A stretch of 64,000 nucleotides of DNA from Impatiens glandulifera. Lineage: Eukaryota; Streptophyta; Magnoliopsida; Ericales; Balsaminaceae. Shown one piece after another: positions 1 to 10,990 of the stretch; the first letter of the stretch is position 1, and every line of letters begins with the position of its first letter. The notes below the pieces were generated by a model. It did no database searches, had not been told where the DNA came from, and saw only the letters and a program-made list of their open reading frames with translations. Location of the stretch: contig NC_061870.1 in the NCBI RefSeq assembly GCF_907164915.1, positions 25,085,348-25,149,347 of the forward strand. Reading direction: 5' to 3'. A program made the position numbers and the translations under genes.

Positions 1-2580
1 AAATATTAAGCCATCAAACTAAAATTTTGTTTTATAATAATATGTACACATAAATTATTGGAAAAGAAAATTTGAGAAGCAACGTAATAAAAAAAATAAT
101 AAATTTCTCTCCGTCTATCCCTCCTCTTATATATATATATATTAGTTTATAAAATTAATTTTTCAAATTTTTTTATCCTTTTAACAAAAATCATATTTTT
201 CTCTTTTAATATAATTGTTATATATATATAAATAACAGGAAGATGTGAAGCAACTCTCTCTAGACTCTCGATCTCCTCATTTGAGGGTCTTCACCAACCA
301 ACGATTTATGCATCCTACAATCGCTATCTTAGCGATTATTCGACCATCTCCCCCTATCGTTAATTCAAAGATAAGACAACAATTTAACTTTTTTAACTTA
401 ATATTCTTAAATGGTTAATTTATGATTTTCGTTTGTAAAATTAAAATAATATTTTTTTTCATCATTTTGATTTCTTGAAATTTAAATAAAGATTTTATGT
501 ATTTTTAAAATTGAAATTATGGTTTTTTTTTTAAGTTTTACAATAAATTCGATTTAGGATTATTTCAAAAAAAATCATAAATCAAATTGAAGAATGTACA
601 TAAATAACTTAACTTAGCTCTAGATCTCACTGTTTAGACGACTCTCTTTTTATTATTTTTACGTGTGAAATTTATTCTTTAAGTGATATCGAAAAAGTAA
701 ATCATTGAAAAAAGTTTATAGTTAACTCCATAACTAGCCCTCTTATCGAATCTCAGCTAAAATTAAGAATTTAATGAGAAATTGAAATAGGATTTTTAAA
801 TTTTAGATTAAGAATAAATCTCGTGACTAGAGAGTCGTCGCCTAAATTTTTAAATTAGAAAAATAATTTAGGCGTATTCACGCCATAATTAGAGATTCTT
901 TCATAGATTCGGTGTTTTATAAAACGTCTGAAGGGCTAAAAGTATTGCCCTACAACTCCCAATGTATCATTTACTATAATTTTGGCCTTTAAAAATTTAT
1001 TTTTGTAGGCTACATTTGAGTTTTTCCATTTTTTTCTTATTTAACCTAGTATAAATGGTGATTGTCCAAACTTATATGAAACATTTTTTAATTTACATGT
1101 ATAGACAATCATACATATACATGTATAAGAAAAAAATACAATAAAAAAAATATATTCAAGTATAAAAAATCCTACAAAGGATATAAAGGGTTTAGACAAA
1201 AACTGACATGCATCCTATTTTAAAAATCAATCTTCCAAAGTGTTTTAGAAAATTTATGAAATCAATAATTTAGGAATGATAAATTTTTTTTTAGTAGGAA
1301 GTGTAGTAATGTTGGATAAAGGGGGAAGGGACTGATATTCATAAGGCATCCTTATCAATATTTTTACCCAGTTTTTAGGTTATTTATTTGTAAGAGATAT
1401 GTCTTTGACCCATTTTTATTTTATTTTAAAAAAAAAACAAAATTATGGGATAATAAGAATGGAGAAGTAGAAAAAATAAAGAATGAGAAAAAAAAAAGGT
1501 TATATCTCTTCTTGATTAAGGCTACTAAAAAAAATTAATATTATTGAGTAGATTAAAAAGTCTAATTTTTGTCACTCTTCTTCAACTAAGTAATTTTTAT
1601 TTAAATTTACTATAAAAATATTTTTACTAGCTTTTAAATTATTTTAATTTTATTTTACGGAAACAAATATGAATTTATATTTATAAATTAAAATAAAATA
1701 AATAAATTAATGTATCTAATTGTAAAAATATTTTTTTATAGTGTTATTTATTTATTGTTATTTTAAAATTATACTTAATTATATATATTTTTGTAAATAA
1801 TTGATGTATAAAAATAATAATAGTAATATTCTTATAAATTGAACTTTTAGAATTTTAAATAAAATCCTGCTGAAAATCTAATTTAAATAAATTATTAGTT
1901 TAATTGTTTTGGGCTGGACAATAGTGGTCTGTCAAAGCCCATTTTAACTTTGGGCCTACACGGAGGGCTGGCTCTGAGCTTATACGAAACAGATAATATT
2001 TTTAAAGTTTCATTTGATTCATTTTTCTTTTGACTTCTAACTCATTTCATTTTTATTTTATTTTTGTTTATTTTTCAGAAAAATATTTAACTATGAAATT
2101 TTATTTAAAGGCTCTTATTGAGAGTACTACGATCTGTTAAAATGGTTTTTATTAAAATGAAATGAATTTTTGTTAAAAGAAAATAAATTAGGTGTTTTTG
2201 TTGGACTTTATATTAACATAGACCTTTCTTCTTATATTATTATAAAAGATATCATTTTCTGATAAAGACTTCATAGCTGTAACTGATTTAAAACAACAAG
2301 TTGTAATTGATTTATTATCAGATTATATAATATATTGTGAGATCCCGTAATAATTTTATTATCTAGCCCTTCAATTGAATATAGATATATATTTGTCTAG
2401 AGTTTTTATTCTGTCGGCTCTATATATTTTTTTTTAATTATGTATATTGGAAGTCAAAACATAGCCTATTGAGTGGCTTATATTTTGATGATATGACTAG
2501 ACATAAATATGAAAAAAAAAAAAAAAAGTGATTGTCACTCATTTTAGATTGTTAACATATATTATATCCATTTTTTTAAA
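1..2580. other. Gene-free AT-rich intergenic DNA
   Basis: I see no open reading frame with protein family character on either strand. The stretch consists of AT-rich sequence with homopolymer runs and short TA tracts. A short segment near 82-122 resembles one near 5307-5340 (an AATAATAAATTT-CTCTC string), suggesting old shared repeat debris. Confidence 0.6.
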
Positions 2581-2584
2581 TACA

Positions 2585-3043
2585 TCCTCGTTTCATGCCA
2601 CTAAAATTCCACATGAATCAAGAACTTCCCAAACATAAAGCCACCAATTACAAATATCCTTAACAACTCAACACTCATTATTCATACGCTGCATTTTCGT
2701 CTCGTTGAAACAATAAATACCACAACCGAGAGTACCCAATAGAGACTTAAGTATCATACGCTTATTAATATCATTGATACCACATACGTTCAAACTTCCA
2801 CGCAATAATCTTTTCAATCATTTGATAAACTGAATATAGTACACCTTACTCGGCTTCAAAACTCGTTTTTCTGTCTTTAAATAACCATTATTATGGAGTG
2901 CAATTTTCTCTCATTTCTCTACGCTCATAGCTATACGGAAGTGTGGAAATTTCATGAACTTTCGGCCACACCTTCGTTTCGGCCTAAGAACTATCTATGA
3001 GACCGGGTATCTATTTTCATTTAAAGACATATTATGGATCATC
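2585..3043 (-). mobile_element. LINE fragment (5' part, decayed)
   Basis: This block aligns by eye, with many substitutions, to 16660-17150 inside the larger minus-strand LINE relic. Shared landmarks are CCACCAATTACA/CCGCCAATTACA, CACAACC-AG-GT-CCCA, ACGTTCAAA, TTTTTTCAATCATT-like strings and GGCCACAC. It corresponds to the region upstream of the reverse transcriptase. No reading frame survives. It ends abruptly at a long (AT)n tract, which may mark a recombination or slippage point. The LINE assignment rests on its similarity to the better preserved copies at 13300-17285 and 47760-52060. Confidence 0.6.
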
Positions 3044-3045
3044 TC

Positions 3046-3047
<2 letters not shown>

Positions 3048-3115
<68 letters not shown>
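3048..3115. repeat. (AT)n microsatellite
   Basis: This is an uninterrupted run of about 34 AT dinucleotides. Reading frames through it give poly-Ile-Tyr and are not genes. Confidence 0.95.
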
Positions 3116-3119
<4 letters not shown>

Positions 3120-4029
3120 CTCTTGTGGAAATAGTTGACATATAACTAAAAGGTAACGAGTTCAATTATCACCGAAAACGATAGAAATATTATAATTCTT
3201 ATGTATCACAACATTATCTTAAAAAACAAATTTGTATAAAAAAATATTGACCTATATAAACTAATATTACAAAAATATATTTTTTAAAATTATTAATATT
3301 TTTAGATTAAACTATAATAAATGATGTTTGTTCTGATAGAGACATAATTATGAGGATTTTTATTGCCTATGAAGGTCTTTTGACCGAATTTGGTGTTCAA
3401 ATTAGAGCCACAATTTATGAAGTATTGACTGGGCTATGAAGTTGAGAGGTTGAGGGAAATTATGTAGATTGAGAAATAAATTAGGAAAGAATGAAGTTTT
3501 TCCATTGATTTCATTGAGAAATGAAGGTTGTTTCTTGATGGCGTAGAGACGATGGAGGCAAGTTTATCGAATTATTCTTTGTGTCCTCTCACACAAAAAA
3601 AGGTAAATTGGATTAATTTTTTTTAATTATTATACATTTTTTGTAAGAGGGCAAAGAGAATAATTCGATAACATACTGACTCCAAGATAATGGTGTAACT
3701 TGATATTGGAGTCTTTAGACTTGGTTGGTTATGATTATTTTTTTATTCTAAGAATTGGTATTGATTTAATATATATATAAAAAAAAATGTGCACATCAAT
3801 AAAAATAAATAAAAAAATCAATTTGATAAAAACTACAAAGCCAAAAATAAAAGAGACACATAACATGTCCGGAAAATGTAAAAAAAAAAAAAATTATAAA
3901 TATATTTTTGTTGAAGATTTTGATATAATATACTTATATAAATTGAACTTTCTCTACATAAAAATAATAAGAATGAATAAAAAATGTTATGAGATGAGTA
4001 AATTCTTTTACCATTTTTTTTTTAATATT
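3120..4029. other. Gene-free AT-rich spacer
   Basis: No coding region is supported. The 81-codon frame at 3787-4032 is Lys/Asn/Ile-rich low-complexity sequence produced by A-rich DNA. Confidence 0.55.
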
Positions 4030-5275
4030 TAAAAATAAAATAAAATATGTTTTTTAAATAAATAATATTTCTATGACTTCACATTGTAACATACCTGATA
4101 TAAGAGACTTTGACAATTTCATGGTTAAAATAATCAAGTCATGAAAATAAATTTGATTTTAGTATTGGAAGAAAATCAACACCCATGTTCCTATTTACTT
4201 ATATTGATGGCATTTTAATACTAGATATGCATAAGGTTATTAAACTATAAATTATGCTAGATAAATAAAACATGTTAAAAACACTTGGCTATTTGGCATT
4301 ACAACTTATTTTTTTCAAGCTATCATCAACATAATGGGGAAATTTTGATGAAATGGCTTTAAAGATGGCCTTATTTGATGTTTTGACTAGCGCATAAAAT
4401 TAAATGCGCTGGTGACACCTTTTTTTTTTTACGATTTTGCCCTTGTCGCGAGACGTCCACAATCGCGAGACGCAACCGGCATTCGCGAGACGCAACCGGC
4501 ATTCGCGAAACGCAATTTCTTTTTATTTATTTTTTTCAAAAAAAAATAAAAAAAATTCGTCTCCCGATTGCCGGTTGCGTCTCGCAACCGGGGTTGCGTC
4601 TCCCGATTGTGGACTTTCCACACGGCATCCAATTGCGTCTCGCAACGGGGGCATTTTCGTCCAAAAAAAGGCGTCATCAACGTATTTAATTTTATGTGCT
4701 GGTCAAAAGGTTAAATAAGATCATCTTTAAGGTCATTTAGTCAAATTTCCCAAACAAAGTTCATGTAATAGTGAGGAAGAAAATGATACGATGAATAAGG
4801 GAATTTAATGTATGCCATGATATGCATTTAACTTGGTCTTGCATATGCATAAAGTTTGGTTAACCAATTTATGTCTTGCCATAAAAGGAGATTGACAAGC
4901 TATCAAATGAGATATTCTATTAGAGGGTTTTATATATACTCAATCTTGTTGGTTATAATTAACATTGAAAAATTAGGGTCAATTCAAAACTTGTTAATTA
5001 TAGACATATGTCATTAAAAGTCTTTTTTAACTTGCTTTCTTTATCTAATTAATCTTGTATCTTTAGTTAGTATTAAAATGTAATCAACATAATTAGTAGG
5101 TAAATAGGAACATGGGTGTTCATTTTCTTCCCATACTCACCCAATCAAACTTGTTTTCATTAATTTATTATTTTAACCATGAAATTGTCAAATCTTTTAA
5201 TATAATGTATGTCACAATGTGAAGTCATACAAATATTATTTATCTAGAAAACATGTTTTATTATAAAAATGAGAA
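4030..5275. mobile_element. Large foldback (long inverted repeat) element
   Basis: The left arm at about 4030-4285 is the imperfect inverted complement of the right arm at about 5020-5275. On the + strand the left arm reads TATGACTTCACATTGTAACA, TTTGACAATTTCATGG and CACCCATGTTCCTATTTAC. The right arm reads the complements in reverse order (GTAAATAGGAACATGGGTG, CCATGAAATTGTCAAA, TGTCACAATGTGAAGTCATA). The arms are about 250 bp and roughly 80 percent identical by eye. There is no transposase frame, so this is a non-autonomous foldback element or long-TIR MITE. A second inverted repeat is nested between the arms (4335-4755). No clear target duplication was found. Confidence 0.7.
4335..4755. mobile_element. 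Nested MITE-like inverted repeat with GC-rich core
   Basis: The left terminus (GGGAAATTTTGATGAAATGG) pairs with the right terminus (reverse complement GGGAAATTTGACTAAATG). Pairing continues inward through AAAGATG, TTTTGAC-AGC-CATAAAATT and GCGAGACGC to near the centre, so the TIRs exceed 100 bp. The core is a cluster of CGCGAGACG/CGTCTCGC blocks (4447-4510, 4558-4650) that is strikingly GC-rich for this window. The termini resemble Mutator-type MITEs, but I found no convincing 9-bp target duplication. The overlapping frames on both strands here are by-products of the palindrome. Confidence 0.65.
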
Positions 5276-5813
5276 ATGATGGGGGAGGGGAATGACGTAT
5301 AGCAATCTAAAAAAATAATAAATTTTCTCTCGCTCCTCGTTCTTTATCTTTTTTCCGGTCGCTAATGTGGTAACACGTCATTTCTTTTCCATTTTTTCTC
5401 TCAAATTTCCGATTATTTCAATATTATTTGTATCTCACTCATATACACAAAAGTGAATTATCACTCTCCTCATTTGTTATTTTTTTTCTCTTTGCATAAG
5501 TGAGCCGACTTAATATGACTTAGTGGATACGCTTATAGGTAGTATCAAATTAACCCAAATTCTCTCTACTTTATAAAAATATATGTAAAAAAATAGTTGA
5601 GAGTAAGATAATTGACTTATTTCATAATTTTTTTTTTTCGTTTTTCAATTATTTATATGCATATAAATGTTCAAATAATTGCAGAGAAAGATATTTTAAA
5701 GAATCACTACCAAGTCTCCAATATCAAGTCAACACCATCGTCTTGGTCTTGGGGCCTATGAAGAAGGGGTTTCACTCTAATCCAGAAACAACATTCATTT
5801 CTCATCGAAATCA

Positions 5814-8306
5814 ATGGAAAAGCTTCCTTCTTTCCTCCTGATTTATTTCTCAATCTACATAATTTCACTCAAGCTCTCATCTTCTCAGCCCGCCTATACC
5901 TATCCCGATCAATACTTCATAAATTGTGGGTCTAATTCGAACATCAATTTCGGTCCAAAGACCTTCATCGGCGACGTAAATCCTCCTAACTCTGTCTCCG
6001 TCGCCGGCAAAAGTCAAACAGTCAGCACCAGCTCAACGACGACCACGACGACGCTCTATCAAACAGCAAGAGTCTTCACAGAAACATCCTCGTACGAGCT
6101 AGATATAACCGACAATGGAATCCACATCGTACGTCTCCATTTCTTCGCCTTTTCATCTTCCTCACACGACCTTTCCCAAGCACAGTTCGACGTTTCAGCT
6201 TCTGGGTTTTATCTCTTGTCAAATTTCTCCGTTAAAACCTCGTCGCCTGTAATCAGGGAATTCCTGCTCAATATCACTACGGTAGGGAAATTCGAGATAT
6301 TTATCATACCTCGAACTAATTCATTCGCGTTTATTAGCGCAATCGAAGCCTTTCAATCCCCACCAAGTTTAATCACTACCGCTTCAGGAGGCAACGGCTC
6401 TGCTCAAAACGCGCTGCAGAATCACGTTCTTGGCGTTATTCATAGAATCAATGTTGGGGGTCCTTTTCTTAATGCCGAAAACGATACGATCGGAAGGAAT
6501 TGGTTGCCCGACGATGAATATTTGTCAACAAAGAGTTCTGTCCAGAACCGTGGTCCTAGTAATGTTCTGTATGGAACAGCTGATCAATTCAATGCTCCAG
6601 TTCCCATCTATAGTACAGCAAAAATGATGAATCAAACCTCAGATATTCTAGGTGGATTGACCTTCTTCAACATAACATGGCGATTTAACGTCAGCAGGAA
6701 CTCTCCTCACTTTATCCGAGCTCATTTCTGCGACATCGTTAGCCCTTCTGTCAGCACCCAGACAAAGTTCAATCTCTACATCTATGAAAGAAATGGGTAT
6801 CTCGTTTTCCCTTATGATATTAATATGACACTAGCAGTTCCTTTCTATTTCGATTTTGTGATTGATTCGGATGATTCCGGTATAATTCCGATAAGTATTG
6901 GCCCTCCTGGTAATAATACAGCTTTTCTGAATGGATTAGAGATTATGGAACAATTGTCTGTAACTTCCCCTTCGTTTCATGTAAATAAAACGAACAAAAG
7001 CAAATCCAACACGGGTTTGATCGTCGGAGGCATTGTTGGAGGAGTTGCAATCTTGGTAATTTTGGCGGGGGCTGCGTTTTTTATACTGAGGAAGAAGTAT
7101 AGTAAAGCAAAACCCACGGAGAATGTTGATATTTGGCAGGGAATTACTCCTCACGGGGGTGGGAGTTCTTACAGCCGAATCTCTGATGGAACACTGAATC
7201 TCGGTTTGAGAATGTCGTTTGCGGATATTGATTTCGCGACTAAGAGTTTCGATGGGAAGTTAATAATTGGAGAAGGTGGTTTTGGAAAAGTTTATAAAGG
7301 GATTATGAGGGATGGAAGTAAAGTCGCGGTGAAAAGAAGTGCTCCTGGTCATGGTCAAGGACTTCCTGAGTTTCAAACCGAGATCATTGTCTTGTCGAAG
7401 GTTCGTTATCGCCATCTGGTTTCGTTGATTGGTTATTGCGACGAAGGGTCAGAGATGATATTGGTTTATGAGTTCATGGAGAAAGGAACTCTTCGAGAGC
7501 ATTTGTATTCATCGAGTGAAGGGAGTTCGGACAATAAATGGTGTCCCACATCTGAATTATCGTGGACTCAGAGACTCGATATTTGCATAGGCTCGGCCAA
7601 GGGTCTACATTATCTCCACACGAGCTCAAACAATGGGATTATTCATCGGGATGTGAAATCTACTAATATCTTGCTCGACGAGTTCTATGTTGCGAAAGTG
7701 GCGGATTTTGGTTTGTCTAGATCAGGGGCGAACGATCAGACTCATGTCAGTACTGATGTGAAAGGGAGTTTCGGTTATCTCGATCCTGAGTACTTTAAAT
7801 ATCTCCAATTGACTAAAAAATCCGACGTTTACTCGTTCGGGGTGGTTCTTCTTGAGGTGTTGTGCGCGCGACCGGCTATTGCCATGGCTCGCCCAAGAGA
7901 AGAGGTGAACTTGGCGGATTGGTTTGTGTCCTGTCATAAGAAAGGGGAGGTGGAGAAGATCGTTGAACCTTCTCTTGTTGGCAAGATTAACCCGAATTCT
8001 TTAAGGAAGTTTGCGGAAACTGTGGATAAGTGTTTGAAGGAATATGGTGTGGAGAGGCCTAGTATGCATGATGTGTTATGGGATTTGGAGTATGTTTTGC
8101 AGCTCCAACAAACGGTTAGGACACGGGAAGCTCATGAAGACAGCACTTCGGATGTGTCATGGGGGATGGCTTTGCCTGCGGTTCAACGTTTGCCTTCTTT
8201 GAACGATCCAATCGACGAAGATGATGAAAGCGGAATGATGGATACGTCGATTCCCATGAACGCTAGCGAGGTTTTTTCGCAGTTGAAGCTTGGCGGTCCA
8301 AGATAA
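5814..8306 (+). CDS. CrRLK1L (malectin-like) receptor-like protein kinase
   Basis: This is a single intronless 830-residue frame, usual for the Catharanthus roseus RLK1-like family. A signal peptide spans about 1-24. Two malectin-like domains follow (about 30-180 and 210-375) with many N-glycosylation sequons. The transmembrane helix is about 401-425 (GLIVGGIVGGVAILVILAGA) and is followed by a basic stop-transfer stretch. The kinase domain is about 481-765 with GEGGFG at 486-491, the ATP lysine K507 in VAVKR, catalytic HRD at 611-613 and DFG at 631-633, so it is an RD kinase with all key residues. Family members sense cell-wall state or RALF peptides at the plasma membrane. By overall look it is nearest the At5g24010-type branch, which is an inference. 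A Thr-rich run lies at 71-80 and a 12-15 residue insert in the kinase N-lobe/C-lobe region at about 566-580. A TATAAAT lies at 5662-5668. The start is the first ATG in frame, ahead of the signal peptide. Confidence 0.95.
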   Translation: MEKLPSFLLIYFSIYIISLKLSSSQPAYTYPDQYFINCGSNSNINFGPKTFIGDVNPPNSVSVAGKSQTVSTSSTTTTTTLYQTARVFTETSSYELDITDNGIHIVRLHFFAFSSSSHDLSQAQFDVSASGFYLLSNFSVKTSSPVIREFLLNITTVGKFEIFIIPRTNSFAFISAIEAFQSPPSLITTASGGNGSAQNALQNHVLGVIHRINVGGPFLNAENDTIGRNWLPDDEYLSTKSSVQNRGPSNVLYGTADQFNAPVPIYSTAKMMNQTSDILGGLTFFNITWRFNVSRNSPHFIRAHFCDIVSPSVSTQTKFNLYIYERNGYLVFPYDINMTLAVPFYFDFVIDSDDSGIIPISIGPPGNNTAFLNGLEIMEQLSVTSPSFHVNKTNKSKSNTGLIVGGIVGGVAILVILAGAAFFILRKKYSKAKPTENVDIWQGITPHGGGSSYSRISDGTLNLGLRMSFADIDFATKSFDGKLIIGEGGFGKVYKGIMRDGSKVAVKRSAPGHGQGLPEFQTEIIVLSKVRYRHLVSLIGYCDEGSEMILVYEFMEKGTLREHLYSSSEGSSDNKWCPTSELSWTQRLDICIGSAKGLHYLHTSSNNGIIHRDVKSTNILLDEFYVAKVADFGLSRSGANDQTHVSTDVKGSFGYLDPEYFKYLQLTKKSDVYSFGVVLLEVLCARPAIAMARPREEVNLADWFVSCHKKGEVEKIVEPSLVGKINPNSLRKFAETVDKCLKEYGVERPSMHDVLWDLEYVLQLQQTVRTREAHEDSTSDVSWGMALPAVQRLPSLNDPIDEDDESGMMDTSIPMNASEVFSQLKLGGPR

Positions 8307-8569
8307 GTTTGTCCACTATTCCATCTTTTTAAATTCTGTAACATGTTTTACTATGTTGTTATTGGGTATTCTAAGTGATTTTATTCTAAATAAATTTGTG
8401 TTATTAATTAAGCATTATTTGTCTCTTAATATAATCTGAAATGGGGGTATGTTGAAATGTAAAGCTAATATATATATTTCATTCTGAACATGCAAACAAA
8501 CAATGACTATTACATACAACATACAATTTGTATTTACACAAGTACATACATAGTATATATAGTGATCAT

Positions 8570-8827
8570 CTAATGACCAGGCCCTCTCCTGCTGGGACTT
8601 GAAGCCAAAGATTGAACTTCTTTATGAGTACCATCTCCTTCGATTGAATTCCGTTTTGTGTTGATAACTTCTGCTTGAGATAACACTTTTCGATCCGAAT
8701 CATTCGATGATTTCGTTCCTTGATCAGTTGACATGATGAGGAGTCTAGAATGCGAAACTAGAAGTAAGTTGAAGATCAAGAGAAAACGCAGAGTTATGGA
8801 AGAAGGTGAAGCATGAACTCTTGTCAT
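8570..8827 (-). CDS. PIP/PIPL-type secreted peptide precursor
   Basis: This 85-residue frame starts at the first in-frame ATG; the open frame upstream has no ATG. It has an N-terminal hydrophobic signal peptide (about residues 8-28, FLLIFNLLLVSHS), a variable hydrophilic middle, and ends in SLASSPSRRGPGH immediately before the stop. A C-terminal (S)GPS...GH block is the hallmark of PAMP-induced secreted peptides (PIP) and PIP-like peptides, processed from prepropeptides and perceived by leucine-rich receptor kinases such as RLK7. This copy reads SSPS where the family usually has SGPS. The RRG-GH ending is PIP1/PIP2-like rather than the GPSPG-GH PIPL type. A TATA-like TATAAAA lies about 50 bp upstream, and another candidate lies near 9100. 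It is transcribed away from the four-repeat peptide gene at 10991, forming a divergent pair. The tail of the RLK gene is 260 bp beyond its stop. Expression is not shown. Confidence 0.75.
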   Translation of the reverse strand: MTRVHASPSSITLRFLLIFNLLLVSHSRLLIMSTDQGTKSSNDSDRKVLSQAEVINTKRNSIEGDGTHKEVQSLASSPSRRGPGH

Positions 8828-8979
8828 TTGATGATGGTTGGAGAAGAATGAAGGTAAAGGCTGTTGCTCCCATTTTATATGGAGAATGAAAGGTAAAAAG
8901 ATTGGCTGAGCATCTGCCGCTGCTGAAGATACCAACTTTATGTAAGGGAATGGCTTAGGAAAACCAGAGGGCAATTCAA

Positions 8980-10900
8980 AAGTAACACCTTTTAGGATTT
9001 GGAATTTTGACTGAGAATTTCTTTAGTTTCTTGTTTTGATGGTTGGCTGGTGATATTTAACAAAGAAACTTGTTTTTGTGGGTTTTTCTTTTTTCTTGTT
9101 TAAATAGAAGTGCCATCCATCGAACCCGGTTTTCTTAACCGCGTTTTTAGTGAAAATCGAATACAAAGAAGGAATTCAGGAGGATTAGTTGTATTAAATT
9201 GAATATTCATGCATTTATGTGTAAACATTTGTTAGAAAAAAGAAGGGTGGCAAATTAAATAATAAATCTTTCCACTTGTGAGAACGAACGAACGGTCCTC
9301 CTCTGTCTGAGGAGATTGGCGTACGAGAAATTCGAATAATTTTAGCTTGCCCCCCTTCTCATATAAGCAACCAAAAAGAAGAAATTATATGTTTGAGTGG
9401 AATAATTTCAGTTTTAGTGATCATATTTGTTTGAGGGAAGGGAGGAAAGGGAGGCGAATATATTATTCCCAAATAATTCATTTGATATAGAACTTTTCAA
9501 ATTAATTGAACAAACATAATTCAAATCTTACTCAATTATATGACATAATAGTATTAATGTGATATTTATTTGGTTGATAGTTATAATTCTATATTTTTAA
9601 CTAAAAAAAATTTTGTGGTTACTATTTGATTTCAAATAAGTCCTAATAGGTTATTCCTTTTGAATGGATTACTTAAATTTTTTTAATGATTATATTTTGT
9701 TTCTATGATACAATGAATAGTTAAATACATTAAATGTGTCCAAAATATTAATTTGGTCAAAATTACATTTAATGGGTAAAAATTAAACGGGTTAAATGAA
9801 GTTTAACTGTCAAAAAAACGTTAACTGTAATAATAGGGTCAATATTTATAAAAAAATTGAGTTGGTTCGGGTATCGACGGGTTCAAATAGACCCATTCGG
9901 ATAATTTAGTACCTAATTTTTTTAAGGACAGATTCGAAACAGACGGACCCTAATGTTTGTAATGTCTACTTATAATCTTAATTACAGATGTTAGTGAGTT
10001 ATTCTAAACATGTCTTAACTATATTTAATGTAAACTTTGTAGGTCAAAAAATTGTAAATAAATATCTGAATTGGATTAATAAGTCACAATATTCTATTAG
10101 AATTTAATGTTTTAAAAAGGGTATCCAAGTAATTTTGATTGTGATTTGTATTATTATGATAAGAGACACAATGCCCGAATATATGGTAAGACCAATTCCT
10201 TTCTATATCCATGAACGTTCTGATGTGATTCATTCAATTTGTTTTTCTATTATATTTAGCAAGATTAATTTCCATCTAAATAAAATAATAATTTCATCTT
10301 TGGCTTACTTTTTCAACTATAATAGTATTGTCTCATCTCTCAATAAATTAAAATAATTACATTAATTAGGAGTTACACTTATTTGGACTTGGGTCAAGTC
10401 CAACTATACATTGTTTCTATAACCTCATCACAAACCCCCCAAGTAACATTTGGTCTCCTTTCAAGTGTCACCATTTTTTCTATTCAAACGTTTCTAGCAT
10501 GTCATAAATGGAAGTGAACTTAGTAAACCAAATTATTATTTTTTTATTTTAAAAAAAATAGATTTGTGTATGAAATAATACCAAAAAAAACAGACCCACA
10601 AAAATTATAACAAGATCAATCAAAACATAAAAACCCTAAGTCAAATTAGCCAGCTAACATTTTCTCATTTTTTAAAACCCACATGTAACTCATCCAAATG
10701 AGGCCAAATTAGACTGGCAAACTTCCACCATTGATTTTCTCATCATCAACTTCCTATTTTTCTTTAAATAGAACCTTCAATGATACTTCCTCCTTTTGAT
10801 CTTTTGAAAGCCACCCCGTTGAATGATGAATAATATTATTATTATGTTCAATGCTTTATTTTCTCAAACTTAATAATTAATTACTAAATCACCATCATGA
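8980..10900. other. Intergenic spacer between divergent peptide genes
   Basis: No gene is supported. This 2.1-kb spacer would hold the promoters of both peptide genes. At 9840-9930 there is a short piece of a repeat with GGTTCGGGTATCGACGGGTT. The rest is AT-rich. The 73-codon frame at 10135 has no family character. Confidence 0.5.
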
Positions 10901-10905
10901 CTAGC

Positions 10906-10914
10906 TATATAAAT
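10906..10914 (+). promoter_or_regulatory. TATA box of the tandem-repeat peptide gene
   Basis: TATATAAAT sits 77 bp before the ATG of the peptide precursor, giving a predicted 5' UTR of about 45-50 bp (ACAACAACAACTAGCTAG leader). Position and sequence are standard for a plant TATA promoter. Confidence 0.65.
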
Positions 10915-10990
10915 ACCATACTCACTTCCCACAAACCATTACCAATTAAACTTATCAACCAAACATAACAACAACAACTAGCTAGTTATT

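Noticed and set aside
4429..4718. Overlapping 83- and 93-codon frames on both strands
   Set aside because: They lie in the palindromic core of the nested MITE; the mirrored coding appearance comes from the inverted repeat.
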